NCBI GenBank assembly: GCA_002897635.1
Contig: BDTD01000018.1
Coordinates: 124,001 to 188,000, forward strand
DNA length: 64,000 nucleotides
Source: a bacterium BMS3Abin11
Lineage (GTDB): Bacteria; Pseudomonadota; Gammaproteobacteria; BMS3Bbin11
Direction of reading: 5' to 3'
Position numbers and translations under genes: made by a program. Every line of letters begins with the position of its first letter. Position 1 is the stretch's first letter. A model generated the notes under the pieces. The model was not told where the DNA came from. It did no database searches and was given only the letters and a program-made list of their open reading frames with translations. Positions 16,110-28,457 of the stretch are shown one piece after another.

Positions 16110-17693
16110 ATGACAGTAAAACAGGTGTTTATTCTTATCTCGATTGTCAGCACGCTACTAATTCTCCTCATCAGCCAGTACTGGCCACCAATGTACTGGG
16201 TTTTTGTTATTGTTTTGCCACTGATTTTTCTTGGCATCTATGACATTGTTCAGAAAAAGCACACACTACTCAGGTTATATCCGGTAATTGGACATGGCCG
16301 TTTTATACTTGAATCTGTGCGCACCGAGATACAGCAATATTTCATTGAAACAGATATCAATGGCACGCCCATCAGCAGAGAGTTTCGCTCGCTGGTCTAT
16401 CAACGAGCCAAAGGCAACAATGATACCCGCCCATTCGGCACACCATTTGATGTCTATCGCAGTGGTTATGAATGGGTCAATCATTCACTCAATCCTAAAG
16501 TGGTAACTAACCATCATCCGCGAGTTATTTTTGGTGGCCCACATTGCAAACAGCCTTATGCTGCATCGCCACTCAACATCTCAGCAATGAGCTTTGGTGC
16601 GTTGAGTAAAAATGCGATATCAGCTCTTAACAAAGCGGCAAAACAGGGTACTTTTTTTCATAACACCGGTGAAGGTGGAATCAGCCCGTACCATCTGGTT
16701 GGAGGTGCTGATCTGGTCTGGCAGATAGGCACAGGTTACTTTGGTTGCCGTAATGAGTATGGGTTGTTTGATGCTGATAAATTTACTGAAAGGGCTACCT
16801 ATGACGTTGTAAAAATGGTCGAAATCAAGCTTTCCCAGGGAGCCAAACCCGGGCATGGTGGGATTCTTCCAGCAGCAAAACTGACACAGGAAATTGCAGA
16901 TATAAGACATGTTCCCATGGGGCAGGATGTTATTTCACCTTCTGTCCATAGCGCATTCGATAGCCCTATTGGCCTGATTGAATTTGTTGAGAAATTACGT
17001 GAATTATCTGGCATGAAGCCAGTCGGTTTCAAACTTTGTATCGGCAGTCCTGTAGAGTTTCTGTCTATTGTCAAGGCAATGTTGGAGACAGGCATTACGC
17101 CTGATTTCATTACCGTTGATGGTGGAGAAGGGGGGACGGGCGCTGCACCTATAGAATTGACGAATTCTGTCGGTATGCCTCTGCGTGATGGTTTAATTTT
17201 TGTGAATAATGCTCTGATAGGTGCTGGTTTGCGTGAACATATCAAGATCATTGCTTCCGGTAAAGCGTTATCTGCTTTCCACATGTTACGGTTGATGGCG
17301 CTCGGTGCAGATACCATTAATTCAGCTCGTGCAATGATGTTTGCACTGGGGTGTGTTCAGTCACGTAGTTGTAATACAGACCGTTGCCCCACTGGTGTAG
17401 CAACGCAAAATCCGGCACGCTTCAAGGCACTGGATATTGAGGATAAATCAAAGAGGGTAGCCAATTATCACGCTGCGATGATAAGAAATCTTGTCGAGCT
17501 CATTGCTGTAGCAGGTATTGAGTCACTCGAACAACTTGAACCCCGGCATATCAATCGCCGGGTGAGTGGTACTGTTGTCAAAACCTATAACGAGCTTTAT
17601 CCATGTATTACCTGTAACTGTCTGCTGACCGAGTCAGATATTCCTTCAATTTGGCAGTCTGGCTGGAAACAGGCTACTGCAACAGCATGGTAG
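16110..17693 (+). CDS. FMN-binding glutamate synthase family protein, membrane anchored
   Basis: A 527-residue protein with two N-terminal membrane helices (about 5-50) and a GltB-type FMN/glutamate synthase domain: NISAMSFGALSKNA, GEGGISPYH, KPGHGG, DGGEGGTGAAP. A 3Fe-4S cysteine cluster follows, in SRSCNTDRCPTGVA. It lacks the amidotransferase and C-terminal domains of true GltB, as is usual for this stand-alone family. A GTG at 16095 would add five residues; the ATG at 16110 is preferred. Such proteins probably act as membrane-associated FMN oxidoreductases; the substrate is not established. The stop overlaps the DUF3047 start. Confidence 0.86.
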   Translation: MTVKQVFILISIVSTLLILLISQYWPPMYWVFVIVLPLIFLGIYDIVQKKHTLLRLYPVIGHGRFILESVRTEIQQYFIETDINGTPISREFRSLVYQRAKGNNDTRPFGTPFDVYRSGYEWVNHSLNPKVVTNHHPRVIFGGPHCKQPYAASPLNISAMSFGALSKNAISALNKAAKQGTFFHNTGEGGISPYHLVGGADLVWQIGTGYFGCRNEYGLFDADKFTERATYDVVKMVEIKLSQGAKPGHGGILPAAKLTQEIADIRHVPMGQDVISPSVHSAFDSPIGLIEFVEKLRELSGMKPVGFKLCIGSPVEFLSIVKAMLETGITPDFITVDGGEGGTGAAPIELTNSVGMPLRDGLIFVNNALIGAGLREHIKIIASGKALSAFHMLRLMALGADTINSARAMMFALGCVQSRSCNTDRCPTGVATQNPARFKALDIEDKSKRVANYHAAMIRNLVELIAVAGIESLEQLEPRHINRRVSGTVVKTYNELYPCITCNCLLTESDIPSIWQSGWKQATATAW

Positions 17694-18361
17694 AGCGTCC
17701 TCGTTTTAGCTTTTTGATATGGCTGGTAATTCTTATGTCAGGCAGTTATTCCATTCCTCTTTATTCCGACACATTAGTCAGTCAGGAAATTTCAAACTTT
17801 CGCATTAAGGGGTTGGAAGACTGGGGAGAAAAAAGCTTCAAGGGCAATACATCATATCAAGTCGTTGACCTGGATGGAGAGCAGGTGCTGCAGGCCCTTA
17901 GTCTGGCAAGTGCATCAGGGCTATATAAAAAACATCATATCAACCTGAAAATAACCCCTTACCTGAACTGGCGCTGGCGAATTGAAAACAGAATCGATAG
18001 CGGGGATGAAGCAACCAGATCCGGTGATGATTATGCTGCGCGTATCTACCTTATTATAGATGGCGGATTATTGTTCTGGAAGACAAGTGCACTTAGCTAT
18101 GTCTGGGCGAATGCAGCGGTTAAGGGATCAATATGGGATAATGCCTATGCAGGTAAGTCAGTTAAGATGCTTGCTTTAAGATCGGCAGGTGATGCCACAA
18201 AAAAATGGCTGACAGAAAAGCGAAATGTTTATGAAGATCTGAAGAAAGTCTTTGGCAAGGAGATAAGCACTATTAATGCAGTGGCAGTTATGACAGACAC
18301 CGATGATAGTGGCAGTAAAGCAAAATCATATTATTCCGATATCTTCTTTTCAGTAGACTGA
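17687..18361 (+). CDS. DUF3047 exported protein
   Basis: A 224-residue protein with an N-terminal signal peptide (hydrophobic 8-24) and a beta-rich domain with the DUF3047 features LNWRWRIE, GDDYAARIYLI, WANAAVKGS and AVMTDTDDSG. The ATG at 17687 overlaps the previous stop (ATGGTAG), so the two genes are co-translated. The long upstream extension inside the preceding gene is rejected. DUF3047 has no known function; the fold looks like a periplasmic carbohydrate-binding-like sandwich, which is only a guess. Confidence 0.8.
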   Translation: MVERPRFSFLIWLVILMSGSYSIPLYSDTLVSQEISNFRIKGLEDWGEKSFKGNTSYQVVDLDGEQVLQALSLASASGLYKKHHINLKITPYLNWRWRIENRIDSGDEATRSGDDYAARIYLIIDGGLLFWKTSALSYVWANAAVKGSIWDNAYAGKSVKMLALRSAGDATKKWLTEKRNVYEDLKKVFGKEISTINAVAVMTDTDDSGSKAKSYYSDIFFSVD

Positions 18362-18363
18362 TG

Positions 18364-18396
18364 GAATTCGAATTCCGGGGACAGTATACCTAATTG
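18364..18396. repeat. Possible REP/RAYT-associated sequence fragment
   Basis: The stretch contains GAATTCCGGGGACAGTATAC followed by CTAATT. I recall closely similar words flanking REP-associated tyrosine transposase genes in many proteobacteria. No transposase frame is present next to it, so this would be an orphan end. Assignment rests on memory of the motif. Confidence 0.35.
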
Positions 18397-18513
18397 TATT
18401 TTGCCTGTTGCGGGAATACGGAATACTAGAATGAATTACAATATAGCTATCGGATATTTGAAAAATTTTGTAAAATCTGGCAATCACTATTAATACCCTA
18501 ACTGGAGTAAAGA

Positions 18514-18840
18514 ATGGATTTACCTATCGTCCTCGATAAAGAAGGATATCTGATCAACCCTGAAGACTGGAATGAAGAAGTCGCGGAAGAACTGGCCATC
18601 TCTGAGGGTATAACAATGAATGCAGAATATTGGCCGGTACTGGGTTTTATGAGGGAGTATTTCTTTGAGAATGGTGTGGCACCGGATGTCAGACATACCG
18701 TCGAATATCTTGTGAAAAAAAATGGCTATGACAAAAAAGAAGCTAAGACATATCTCTTCAAATTATTTCCCTATGGCTATGTCAAGCAGGCGTGCAAACT
18801 GGCTGGAATGAAACGGCCGCGGGCATGGAGCACGGGGTAG
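18514..18840 (+). CDS. DsrC/TusE-family protein with only the upstream cysteine
   Basis: A 108-residue protein of the DsrC fold (GYLINPEDWNEEVAEELA, AEYWPVLGFMREYFFENG, YLFKLFPYG). DsrC proteins carry sulfur on two C-terminal cysteines. Here the upstream one (CysB) is present in KQACKLAGMKRP, but the penultimate one (CysA) is replaced by tryptophan in RAWSTG. It therefore cannot form the DsrC trisulfide cycle and differs from TusE, which keeps CysA. A regulatory or alternative sulfur-relay role is possible. The gene stands alone between 150-base flanks; ACTGGAG precedes the start. Confidence 0.88.
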   Translation: MDLPIVLDKEGYLINPEDWNEEVAEELAISEGITMNAEYWPVLGFMREYFFENGVAPDVRHTVEYLVKKNGYDKKEAKTYLFKLFPYGYVKQACKLAGMKRPRAWSTG

Positions 18841-18932
18841 TATAGGGGGCATCTGATAATTTATAAGAAGCCCGTTATTGCGGGCAAAGTGCGGCAATCT
18901 TTTTGTTCAGGTTCAGTCATTCAGAGCTCGCT

Positions 18933-18957
18933 TCGTCACTACGTTAATCGTAATGAC
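18933..18957. other. Hairpin between the DsrC-like gene and cysZ
   Basis: CGTCACTACG and CGTAATGACG form a 9-of-10 stem with a 5-base loop. It lies between two convergent genes, where a bidirectional transcript end is expected, but neither strand has a following T-run. A second, shorter stem (GCCCG...CGGGC) lies at 18871-18886. Confidence 0.4.
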
Positions 18958-18978
18958 GTGTAAATTAGGAAAACTATT

Positions 18979-19716
18979 TCAGTTTTCACTTTCCAGTTCT
19001 TTTATCCAGTAAACTGTGGCTCCGGCTACTGCTGCCGGCATGACTAACAGATTAAGAAAGGGTACAAAGGAACAGAGTGTCGCCATACCACCGAAGCCCA
19101 TGCTGGTGAGGCGTCGCTGGCGCAGGCTGACGCGAACTTGTTTGAAGCGAATACCATGATTATCCATCGGGTAATCGGTATATTCCAGTGACAGTATCCA
19201 TGCCATGAAATAGGCCCAGAAAAAAGGCGCTGCAAGATTTAACACAGGAATAACAAACAGGATCAGCAATGGAATTGCCCATAATATAAAGTAACTGATT
19301 TTACCCAGTTCGTTTATTAATGCTGGTATGATCTCTTTGACAAAACTACCGCTATCAAAGGGTGTGTAGGCTTCGCCTTTCAGATGTGCTTCCACGCGTT
19401 CGGCCAGAAAACCGTTAAACGGTGCACCAATTAGATTCGCAATAATCGTAAAGGTGAAATACCAGATAAGTAGAAAGCTAATTGCCAGCAACGGCCAGAG
19501 CAAATAGCGCAGACCGCTGGCCCACCAGCTGTCACCAGATGGCAGGAATCGTTCTATCAGCAGCTCAAAATAACCGATGCCGACATAGGCCAGCACAATA
19601 AATACCACAAGAGTGATAAGTATGGGCCACAGAGTAAATGGGCGGATGCCCGGTTTCCAGATTAGAGCCAGGCCTTTAGTAAAATAACCGGCACCGGTAA
19701 AAAGATTGCCTTTCAT
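18979..19716 (-). CDS. cysZ: CysZ/EI24-family membrane protein (sulfate transport)
   Basis: A 245-residue integral membrane protein opening with NLFTGAGYFTKGLALIWKPG, the signature start of CysZ. It has hydrophobic segments near 30-50, 70-95, 135-165 and 205-235 and a conserved NLIGAPFNGFLAERVE segment. CysZ mediates proton-driven sulfate uptake for cysteine synthesis. The longer frame (to 19773) begins inside an inverted-repeat element, so the internal ATG at 19716 is taken. It stands alone on the minus strand. Confidence 0.86.
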   Translation of the reverse strand: MKGNLFTGAGYFTKGLALIWKPGIRPFTLWPILITLVVFIVLAYVGIGYFELLIERFLPSGDSWWASGLRYLLWPLLAISFLLIWYFTFTIIANLIGAPFNGFLAERVEAHLKGEAYTPFDSGSFVKEIIPALINELGKISYFILWAIPLLILFVIPVLNLAAPFFWAYFMAWILSLEYTDYPMDNHGIRFKQVRVSLRQRRLTSMGFGGMATLCSFVPFLNLLVMPAAVAGATVYWIKELESEN

Positions 19717-19748
19717 GGAAAATTGTAGTTTATGTGTTAAAAGATTGT

Positions 19749-19891
19749 AACCACAGAGGACACAGAGGTACACAGAGGTTTATTCATCGTCTTTTTATGC
19801 TAAGAATTTGTTTTAATTGCAGAAATTCGGTAAATGAGCTGTCTATAATATAATTATTTTTTCCTCTGTGTACCTCAGTGTCTTCTGTGGT
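19749..19891. repeat. Inverted-repeat element, copy 2 (accacagaggacacagagg type)
   Basis: Arms at 19749-19778 and 19863-19891 (ACCACAGAGGACACAGAGG and its near complement ending TCTTCTGTGGT) enclose 84 AT-rich bases. It is related to the element at 11138-11286. It occupies the whole gap between cysZ and the kinase gene and covers the region upstream of cysZ. Confidence 0.7.
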
Positions 19892-19911
19892 AAAAAATAT
19901 TCAGGTGTTGA

Positions 19912-21183
19912 TTATAACCTGCCTGCAGCAAGAAGTGCGCTGCCGTAAGCGGCTTGTGTTTGTTTTGCCTGCAGGAAGGGACGATCAACTATCCGTTGCC
20001 TTATCCTGGTCCAGGCCGGGTTGGTAGCACCGCCGCCGCAGGATCGAACGGATAAAACGGGTTCGTTTGCCAGTTCTTCAAGAAGTTCGTATCCCTGTTT
20101 TTCAATCCGTGCGATGCCTTCAAATATGGCCTGCAGGTATTCTGATCTATTATCGGGTACAGGCTGCATGATGGGCATTTTGTCAGGGTCAGGGAAGGGA
20201 AATCGTTCACCTTTTGATGGTAGGGGATAGTATTTTAGCCCTGTATCCTGATCTGGTTTTATTTGTTCTGACAGGCTGAGCAGTTCGCCAATAGAGAAAT
20301 TCGCTTTCAACACGGCCCCACCTGAATTCGATGCGCCGCCTGCCAGCCAACGTTGTTGATCCAGGCGATGGCTGTATATTCCATGGGTATTTGAGTTGAT
20401 GGACTTATGTGTACAGAGTTTAAGTACCAATGTGGAGCCCAGTGAGGTGACGGCCTCACCCGGCTGTCCTGCACCGCTGGCGAGAAAGGCAGCGATGCTG
20501 TCTGTAGTCCCCGCATGCAGTCGCGTGGATTCAGGAAGACCAAGTTGGCTGGCCACACGGGGTGATATGTCTGCTACAGGCATACCGGGAGGAAGAACAT
20601 GTGGAAACTGTCCCTTACCCATATCAATTTCTGTCAGCCATTCAGGCCAGGTCAGGGTTTCAGGGTCAAAGCCCAGTTTCAGGGCATTATTCCAGTCGCT
20701 GATACCAGGACTGCCTGTAAACTGTGACAGCACCCAGTCTGCCTGTTGCTGGATGAAATATCCACCTACGGGAGTATAGTTCTGGAACAGCCAGACTGCC
20801 TTGGCAAGAGCGCTGGTCCGGTTGAAGGCAGGGACAGCAGGGGCTATGCCGCATAATTCTTTGACCAGTTCGGCAGGTCGCACGTCGTTATACATCAATA
20901 CTGGGCTGACGGGCCTGTTTTGGACATCTGTCAGTAAAGTAGTGCCGGATGTGCCATCTATTGAAATTGCCTGCAAACCGGCCAGATCATATTTGGAGGA
21001 TAGTTGCTCCAGGCAGTCAAGCACGGCTTGCCACCAGTCCTCAGGCTGTTGGCTTAGCATTTTCTGCTTACTGAAACTAACAGGTAGAGTAGTGCTAGAG
21101 GAAGCCAGGATCTGGCCATTATCGCTAATCAGGGTTGCCCTGACACCGGAGGTGCCGATATCCAGACCCAGGAAGCTATCCAT
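19912..21183 (-). CDS. FGGY-family carbohydrate kinase
   Basis: A 423-residue kinase of the ASKHA fold. Its N-terminal phosphate motif is GLDIGTSGVRATLI; later come ISIDGTSGT, the central HAGTTDSIAAFLASG and the C-terminal SCGGGATNPAW adenosine motif. It is shorter than typical xylulokinases (about 480-500) and resembles the compact D-ribulose/D-xylulose kinase-like group of cyanobacteria and proteobacteria. The sugar substrate is not determinable. The 20-base gap to queF on the same strand suggests one transcript. Confidence 0.86.
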   Translation of the reverse strand: MDSFLGLDIGTSGVRATLISDNGQILASSSTTLPVSFSKQKMLSQQPEDWWQAVLDCLEQLSSKYDLAGLQAISIDGTSGTTLLTDVQNRPVSPVLMYNDVRPAELVKELCGIAPAVPAFNRTSALAKAVWLFQNYTPVGGYFIQQQADWVLSQFTGSPGISDWNNALKLGFDPETLTWPEWLTEIDMGKGQFPHVLPPGMPVADISPRVASQLGLPESTRLHAGTTDSIAAFLASGAGQPGEAVTSLGSTLVLKLCTHKSINSNTHGIYSHRLDQQRWLAGGASNSGGAVLKANFSIGELLSLSEQIKPDQDTGLKYYPLPSKGERFPFPDPDKMPIMQPVPDNRSEYLQAIFEGIARIEKQGYELLEELANEPVLSVRSCGGGATNPAWTRIRQRIVDRPFLQAKQTQAAYGSALLAAGRL

Positions 21184-21203
21184 AACCGGAAATAAATCCT
21201 GTA

Positions 21204-21602
21204 TCAGTCGCTGAATTGTGGATCTGAGGGTATGGTTCCTTGCCAGTCTGGTTTAGAATATTGCGCGGTGACAGTGGTATAGATTCCACCTCTCACATAG
21301 AAGCGGGCACAGAGTCTCAGGTAGCGTGGGGAAGCCGCAGTCACCAGGTCATCAAGGATAGTATTGGTGACGGCTTCGTGAAAGGTGCCTTCATCACGAT
21401 ATGACCAGATGTAAAGTTTTAGTGCTTTCAGTTCGACACAGAATTTATCCGGGATGTAGTCCAGATATAGCGTGGCAAAATCCGGCTGACCGGTCTTCGG
21501 GCACAGACAGGTAAACTCCGGCATGCGGATGCTGATGGTATAATCACGATCTGAATTGGGGTTATCAAATACGTCGAGTTCTTTACCTGGTTTTGTAGAC
21601 AT
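21204..21602 (-). CDS. queF: NADPH-dependent 7-cyano-7-deazaguanine reductase QueF (short type)
   Basis: A 132-residue unimodular QueF. The catalytic cysteine lies in [14 protein letters not shown] (near 38-40), followed by the QueF motif [22 protein letters not shown], shown here as separate blocks ELKALKLY and GTFHEA. It reduces preQ0 to preQ1 in queuosine synthesis; queG, a later enzyme of the same pathway, is at 53121-54233. The longest frame starts at 21674, but the ATG at 21602 gives the family's usual length. It diverges from smc with an 80-base gap. Confidence 0.92.
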   Translation of the reverse strand: MSTKPGKELDVFDNPNSDRDYTISIRMPEFTCLCPKTGQPDFATLYLDYIPDKFCVELKALKLYIWSYRDEGTFHEAVTNTILDDLVTAASPRYLRLCARFYVRGGIYTTVTAQYSKPDWQGTIPSDPQFSD

Positions 21603-21682
21603 GAATTGGTTTCCAACGATTATTAGATTGTTACACATGACAGACATTATTTTAGCCGATTTACAATGACACATGGAACGGA

Positions 21683-24600
21683 ATGCGTCTAAAGAAGATT
21701 AAACTCGCAGGCTTCAAGTCCTTCGTTGATCCCACATCTATAGAGTTTCCTCATCTCCTGACCGGTGTCGTCGGCCCTAATGGTTGTGGAAAATCAAATA
21801 TTATAGATGCAGTGCGCTGGGTGATGGGCGAATCTTCAGCCAAAAATCTGCGTGGTGAGAGTATGGAAGATGTTATTTTTTGTGGCTCTCAGGCACGAAA
21901 GCCGGTGAGCAAGGCATTTGTCGAACTGATTTTTGACAATACTGTGGGGAAGAAAGCAGCCGGTGACTATGCCCGTTATGCAGAAATATCTATCCGGCGT
22001 GAATTAAGCCGCGACGAGCGTTCGGATTATTTCCTCAATCGTACCCGCTGCCGTAAGAAAGACATCACAAGTATTTTTTTTGGTACGGGTCTCGGTCCGC
22101 GTGCCTATTCCATCATTGAACAGGGCATGGTGACCCGGATAATTGAGTCCAGGCCCGAAGACCTGCGGGTCTTCGTTGAAGAGGCAGCTGGAATATCACG
22201 TTATAAAGAGCGTCGGCGTGAAACAGAGAACCGCATACATCATACCCGGGAAAACCTTTCTCGGGTTGATGACATACGCTCAGAACTGGAGACCCAGCTG
22301 GCGCGGCTGAAACGTCAGGCCAGTGCTGCGCGACGCTACAAAGAGCACAAGCTGGAAGATCGCAAGCTGCAGGGTGAGTTGTTGACCTTGCGTTGGAAGG
22401 GACTGACTGAGCAGATTCAATACGAGGAAGTTGAGCTTGGCAAACGCCAGACCGAACTCGATGGACAATTGGCAAAACAACGAGAAACCGAGACCGGTAT
22501 CGAGAAAAAACGCCAACAACTGCACGACCTAAATGAATCGCTGAATCAGGCACAGGGGAATTTCTACCAGACCGGTGCTGAGGTGACCAGGCTGGAACAG
22601 TCAATAAAACATGTGCGTGATACCTATCAGGAGAAGCTACGCGAGAAGTCACAACTAGGGGTTAGCATAGGAGAAGCGCAGAGTAATTACCTCAACGATT
22701 GCAAACAGGAAAAGACCCTGACAGAAAAATTGCAGTTGTCAGAGTCCACGTATGCAGAATTACTGCAAAAAAGTGAAAAAATAACTGCCAGCCTTGCAGA
22801 AGCGGAAACTGTTATGCGTGACTGGCAACAGCGCTGGGAGAGTTTTTCCACCAGCGCAGCCCAGCCTGCACGTGAAAAAGACGTACAGAGTGCCCGCATA
22901 ATACAGATCAATGATCACTTACAGCACCTGCAACGGCGGCGTACCCGCCTGGAAGATGAGAAACAGTGGCTTTCTGCTAATATTCAGAAAGATAACACTA
23001 CTGAACTGCGGCAACAGCTGGAAAAACGGCTGGTTGCCTGTACAGAAGTAAGTGCGGCGATTGAACAACTCGATAAAGAAATTTCAGGTATACGCCAGCA
23101 GATAGAGAAAGCCAGTAGCGAACTCAATCAGGCAAAAGTCAGCCAGCAGCATAATACTTCCCGGCTGGAAACACTGCGCGAGCTGCAGGATGCGGCGCTG
23201 GGTCAAAAAGACCAGTCTTTACCGCAATGGCTGCAACAAACAGGTCTGGTAGATACAATACGACTGGCAGATGCCATACAGGTAGAAGCCGGATGGGAAA
23301 ATGCTGTTGACCGGGTGCTTGGAAGTGCCCTGAAAGCAGTCTGTCTGCATGATCAGAAACTACCGTTTGTTGCACTCGATGAACTTGCCGGAAAAGGCTC
23401 TACCTTCTTCGAACATAAGGCCAGTGGCAGCACGTCTGAGCAAACATTGCTGCTATCATGTATCTCTTCGACAGATGTAGATCTGAATGCGCGTCTGGCA
23501 AATATATATATAGCTGAGAATATTGAGAAAGCGATTACTATGCGGTCTGAACTGCCTGTTGAGGCTGTCACTGTCACGCGTGATGGCACGCTGGTTGGTC
23601 ATGACTGGCTGTCACTGACAGGGGGGCAGGATGATGAAGCGGGTGTCATGGCACGTCAGGCCGAGATAGAAAAACTGGCCGGTCATCAGGAATCATCGAA
23701 ATCAGGTGTCGAAGAGTTGGCTGCGCGTTTTAATGTTTTACAGAAAAAATTGTCTGAGAAAGATGCGCTAAGGCATGATAATCGGCAACAATTGGACCGT
23801 GAAACCGCTAAAAACAATGAGGATAATGCGCAGTTGCATCGGCTGGAGGCCAAGCTGGATCAGGTTCGCAGGCGCTTAACACAGGTGGAAAATGAACTGA
23901 GCGAGATTGACGAACAGGTGGTCAATGATCAGTCAGAACTGACCACTTCAGACGGTATATTACGCGATGCAAGTCGTAATGTAGACGAGATTGAACAGCA
24001 GCGCGAAGAGCTGCTCGCTGCACGAACAGCACAGCAGGTAGCACTGGATAAAGAGCGTCAGGAAGCACGCAGTACAAATGAGTCATTGCATCATTTACAG
24101 CTTCAACGACAGGAGTGGGAAATAAGCCGGCGTTCGCTGCAGGAAAGTGTCCGACGTGGCCAGCAGCAGATTGAGCTGCTTAAGCAGCGCGAAAAGGATC
24201 TCAACAGCATACTGGCAGACGGAGAACTGCCAGAGCGGGAGATGCAGGCGCAGCTGGTGGATTTGCTGCAGCAAAAAGTTGAGCAGGAAACAATACTAAA
24301 GAATTTCCGTGAGCAGGCCAATGGTCTTGATCAGGAAACCCGTGAAATGGCACTGCAGCGCCAGAACGAAGAACGTGCCTGTACGTCTTTAAGAGAAGCG
24401 CTGGAGCAGGAGAAAATGAAGCGTCAGGAACAATTTGTGCGCCGTCAGACGCTGGAAGAACAACTGGATGACCTGGAGCTGGAAGTAGAAGAAATACTGG
24501 CCAGTCTACCGGCAGAGGCCGATTTCACGGTGTGGGAAGAAAAGCTGGAGGCTATTACCCGCAAAATTACCCGTTTGGGTGCCGTCAATCTGATGGCGAT

Positions 24601-25189
24601 AGAGGAATTTGAAGAGCGGTCCGAACGTAAGGATTATCTCGACAAACAGCATGCAGACCTGTCTGAAGCCCTGTCTACACTGGAAGGGGTTATGGGAAAG
24701 ATAGATCGTGAGACGCGCACACGTTTCAAGGAAACCTTTGACTTGATCAATGACGGGTTCCAGCGCTTTTTTCCTAAGCTTTTTGGCGGCGGTCATGCCT
24801 ATCTGGAACTGACAGGCGATGATCTGCTGGATGCTGGTGTCGCTGTTATGGCGCGTCCACCCGGGAAACGAAATAGCACTATCCATTTGTTGTCCGGTGG
24901 CGAAAAAGCACTGACTGCCGTGGCCATGTTGTTTTCGATTTTCGAGCTCAATCCGGCGCCATTTTGTCTATTGGATGAGGTTGATGCACCACTGGATGAT
25001 ACCAACGTATCACGTTACTGTGAGACACTGAAATCTATGACGGATCACACACAACTGATCTTTATCACACATAACAAGGTGACAATGGAATCCGCCGGAA
25101 CATTGATAGGTGTCACCATGGCTGAAGCAGGGGTATCACGGATTGTCAGCGTAAATCTCAATGATGCAGAGCAGCTGGTGGCCAGTTAA
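21683..25189 (+). CDS. smc: Chromosome segregation protein SMC
   Basis: A 1168-residue SMC ATPase. Walker A is GPNGCGKSN near residues 31-39. Two long coiled coils (about 165-500 and 660-1000) flank a hinge (about 515-650). The ABC signature LLSGGEKAL is near 1070 and Walker [13 protein letters not shown] near 1092. It condenses and segregates chromosomal DNA as a dimer with ScpA/ScpB, whose genes are not in this window. It is followed without a gap by zipA, the usual order in many gammaproteobacteria. Confidence 0.97.
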   Translation: MRLKKIKLAGFKSFVDPTSIEFPHLLTGVVGPNGCGKSNIIDAVRWVMGESSAKNLRGESMEDVIFCGSQARKPVSKAFVELIFDNTVGKKAAGDYARYAEISIRRELSRDERSDYFLNRTRCRKKDITSIFFGTGLGPRAYSIIEQGMVTRIIESRPEDLRVFVEEAAGISRYKERRRETENRIHHTRENLSRVDDIRSELETQLARLKRQASAARRYKEHKLEDRKLQGELLTLRWKGLTEQIQYEEVELGKRQTELDGQLAKQRETETGIEKKRQQLHDLNESLNQAQGNFYQTGAEVTRLEQSIKHVRDTYQEKLREKSQLGVSIGEAQSNYLNDCKQEKTLTEKLQLSESTYAELLQKSEKITASLAEAETVMRDWQQRWESFSTSAAQPAREKDVQSARIIQINDHLQHLQRRRTRLEDEKQWLSANIQKDNTTELRQQLEKRLVACTEVSAAIEQLDKEISGIRQQIEKASSELNQAKVSQQHNTSRLETLRELQDAALGQKDQSLPQWLQQTGLVDTIRLADAIQVEAGWENAVDRVLGSALKAVCLHDQKLPFVALDELAGKGSTFFEHKASGSTSEQTLLLSCISSTDVDLNARLANIYIAENIEKAITMRSELPVEAVTVTRDGTLVGHDWLSLTGGQDDEAGVMARQAEIEKLAGHQESSKSGVEELAARFNVLQKKLSEKDALRHDNRQQLDRETAKNNEDNAQLHRLEAKLDQVRRRLTQVENELSEIDEQVVNDQSELTTSDGILRDASRNVDEIEQQREELLAARTAQQVALDKERQEARSTNESLHHLQLQRQEWEISRRSLQESVRRGQQQIELLKQREKDLNSILADGELPEREMQAQLVDLLQQKVEQETILKNFREQANGLDQETREMALQRQNEERACTSLREALEQEKMKRQEQFVRRQTLEEQLDDLELEVEEILASLPAEADFTVWEEKLEAITRKITRLGAVNLMAIEEFEERSERKDYLDKQHADLSEALSTLEGVMGKIDRETRTRFKETFDLINDGFQRFFPKLFGGGHAYLELTGDDLLDAGVAVMARPPGKRNSTIHLLSGGEKALTAVAMLFSIFELNPAPFCLLDEVDAPLDDTNVSRYCETLKSMTDHTQLIFITHNKVTMESAGTLIGVTMAEAGVSRIVSVNLNDAEQLVAS

Positions 25190-26380
25190 ATGGAATTACG
25201 TACTGCCTTATTTTTAATTGGTATGATAGTGATCGTTATCATCGCTTTTATCTCATACCACAGATCTCGGCAACAGACCTATAAATTGCCTAAAAAGATG
25301 CATCGTTTTGGTCATAAAAACGATGATGAAGTTGATCCATTATTTGAACCACGGCAGGGGCCATTGGTCACAGCCAGGTCTTCATTAAATGAGAAAAGTG
25401 TACCGAAGATGGAGGGATCAGATGAAGTAAATTATCAGAATAAGCAGGAAGTAGATCCGGCACCGTTAGTTATTGACGAAAGTGACATGAGGGAACCTGA
25501 AAGTCTTACTCTAAACCTGCAACCATCAAACCAGATGGTTGATCAGGGTCCACAAAAAGCAATTGAATATGTTGCCCTGATTCGGGGTGTTGAACCAATC
25601 ACCCGGGATCGGGTATTGGGTGTCTATCGTCTACATGAATATACGATGGAAAAGCCGAACAGGATTTATGGATTCAATATCGCAAATGGACTGTGGCGTA
25701 ACCTTGAACAGGAAGAGCAAAGTTCAGAATATCGAGATATTTGCCTTACCATACAAATGGCTGACCCTGAAGGACCAGTTTCGGAGTCTGAACTGCATCG
25801 CTTTTCGCAAATGAGTCTCGAGGTTGCTGAAGAGTTAGATCGGCCTATTGTCTTTTCCATGGACTTTGATGAAGGGATCACCCACGCGCAGGAACTGGAT
25901 CGCTTTAGAAAAGAAATGGATACCATACTCATAGTCAGCATTATTGCGCGTAGTGAACATGGCTTAACTATGGCGGCTATTCATCGTGAAGCAGAGAAAT
26001 TGGGCTTGCGCTACAGTAAAGAAAAAATATATGAGCGTATTCGTATGAATGCAGATCATCAGGTAGACGTATTGTTCAGTATGGCGAACATGTTCAAGCC
26101 GGGTGAATTAGTAAAAGATAATTCTGATATGCATACCAGTGGCCTGACATTGTTTATGCGTCTGGTATCTGTGACCAGTCCAGTTGACGTATATACAGAT
26201 ATGATTAAAACTGCTACAGGCCTGGCGAAGCGCCTGAATGCTATTCTAGTTGATCAGGAGACGCACCCTGTAAATGAAAGCATGACTGTCAGCCAGACTA
26301 AAGCAATCATGAAAATAGCCGGCAGCATGGATGCGCGAAATATTCCTGCCGGCAGTGAACTGGCTAAGCGTCTGTTTTAG
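25190..26380 (+). CDS. zipA: Cell division protein ZipA
   Basis: A 396-residue bitopic protein. It has an N-terminal transmembrane helix (about 5-23), a charged and proline-containing linker (about 25-245) and a C-terminal FtsZ-binding domain (about 255-390) with GLTLFMRL and the DMIKTATGLAKRLNAILVD block. ZipA tethers FtsZ to the inner membrane early in division. The ATG directly follows the smc TAA, so coupling is likely. The linker is longer than in Escherichia coli and has an acidic middle section. Confidence 0.9.
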   Translation: MELRTALFLIGMIVIVIIAFISYHRSRQQTYKLPKKMHRFGHKNDDEVDPLFEPRQGPLVTARSSLNEKSVPKMEGSDEVNYQNKQEVDPAPLVIDESDMREPESLTLNLQPSNQMVDQGPQKAIEYVALIRGVEPITRDRVLGVYRLHEYTMEKPNRIYGFNIANGLWRNLEQEEQSSEYRDICLTIQMADPEGPVSESELHRFSQMSLEVAEELDRPIVFSMDFDEGITHAQELDRFRKEMDTILIVSIIARSEHGLTMAAIHREAEKLGLRYSKEKIYERIRMNADHQVDVLFSMANMFKPGELVKDNSDMHTSGLTLFMRLVSVTSPVDVYTDMIKTATGLAKRLNAILVDQETHPVNESMTVSQTKAIMKIAGSMDARNIPAGSELAKRLF

Positions 26381-28429
<2,049 letters not shown>

Positions 28430-28457
28430 TGCCTATTCTCGGCTACAGGTACGTAAA

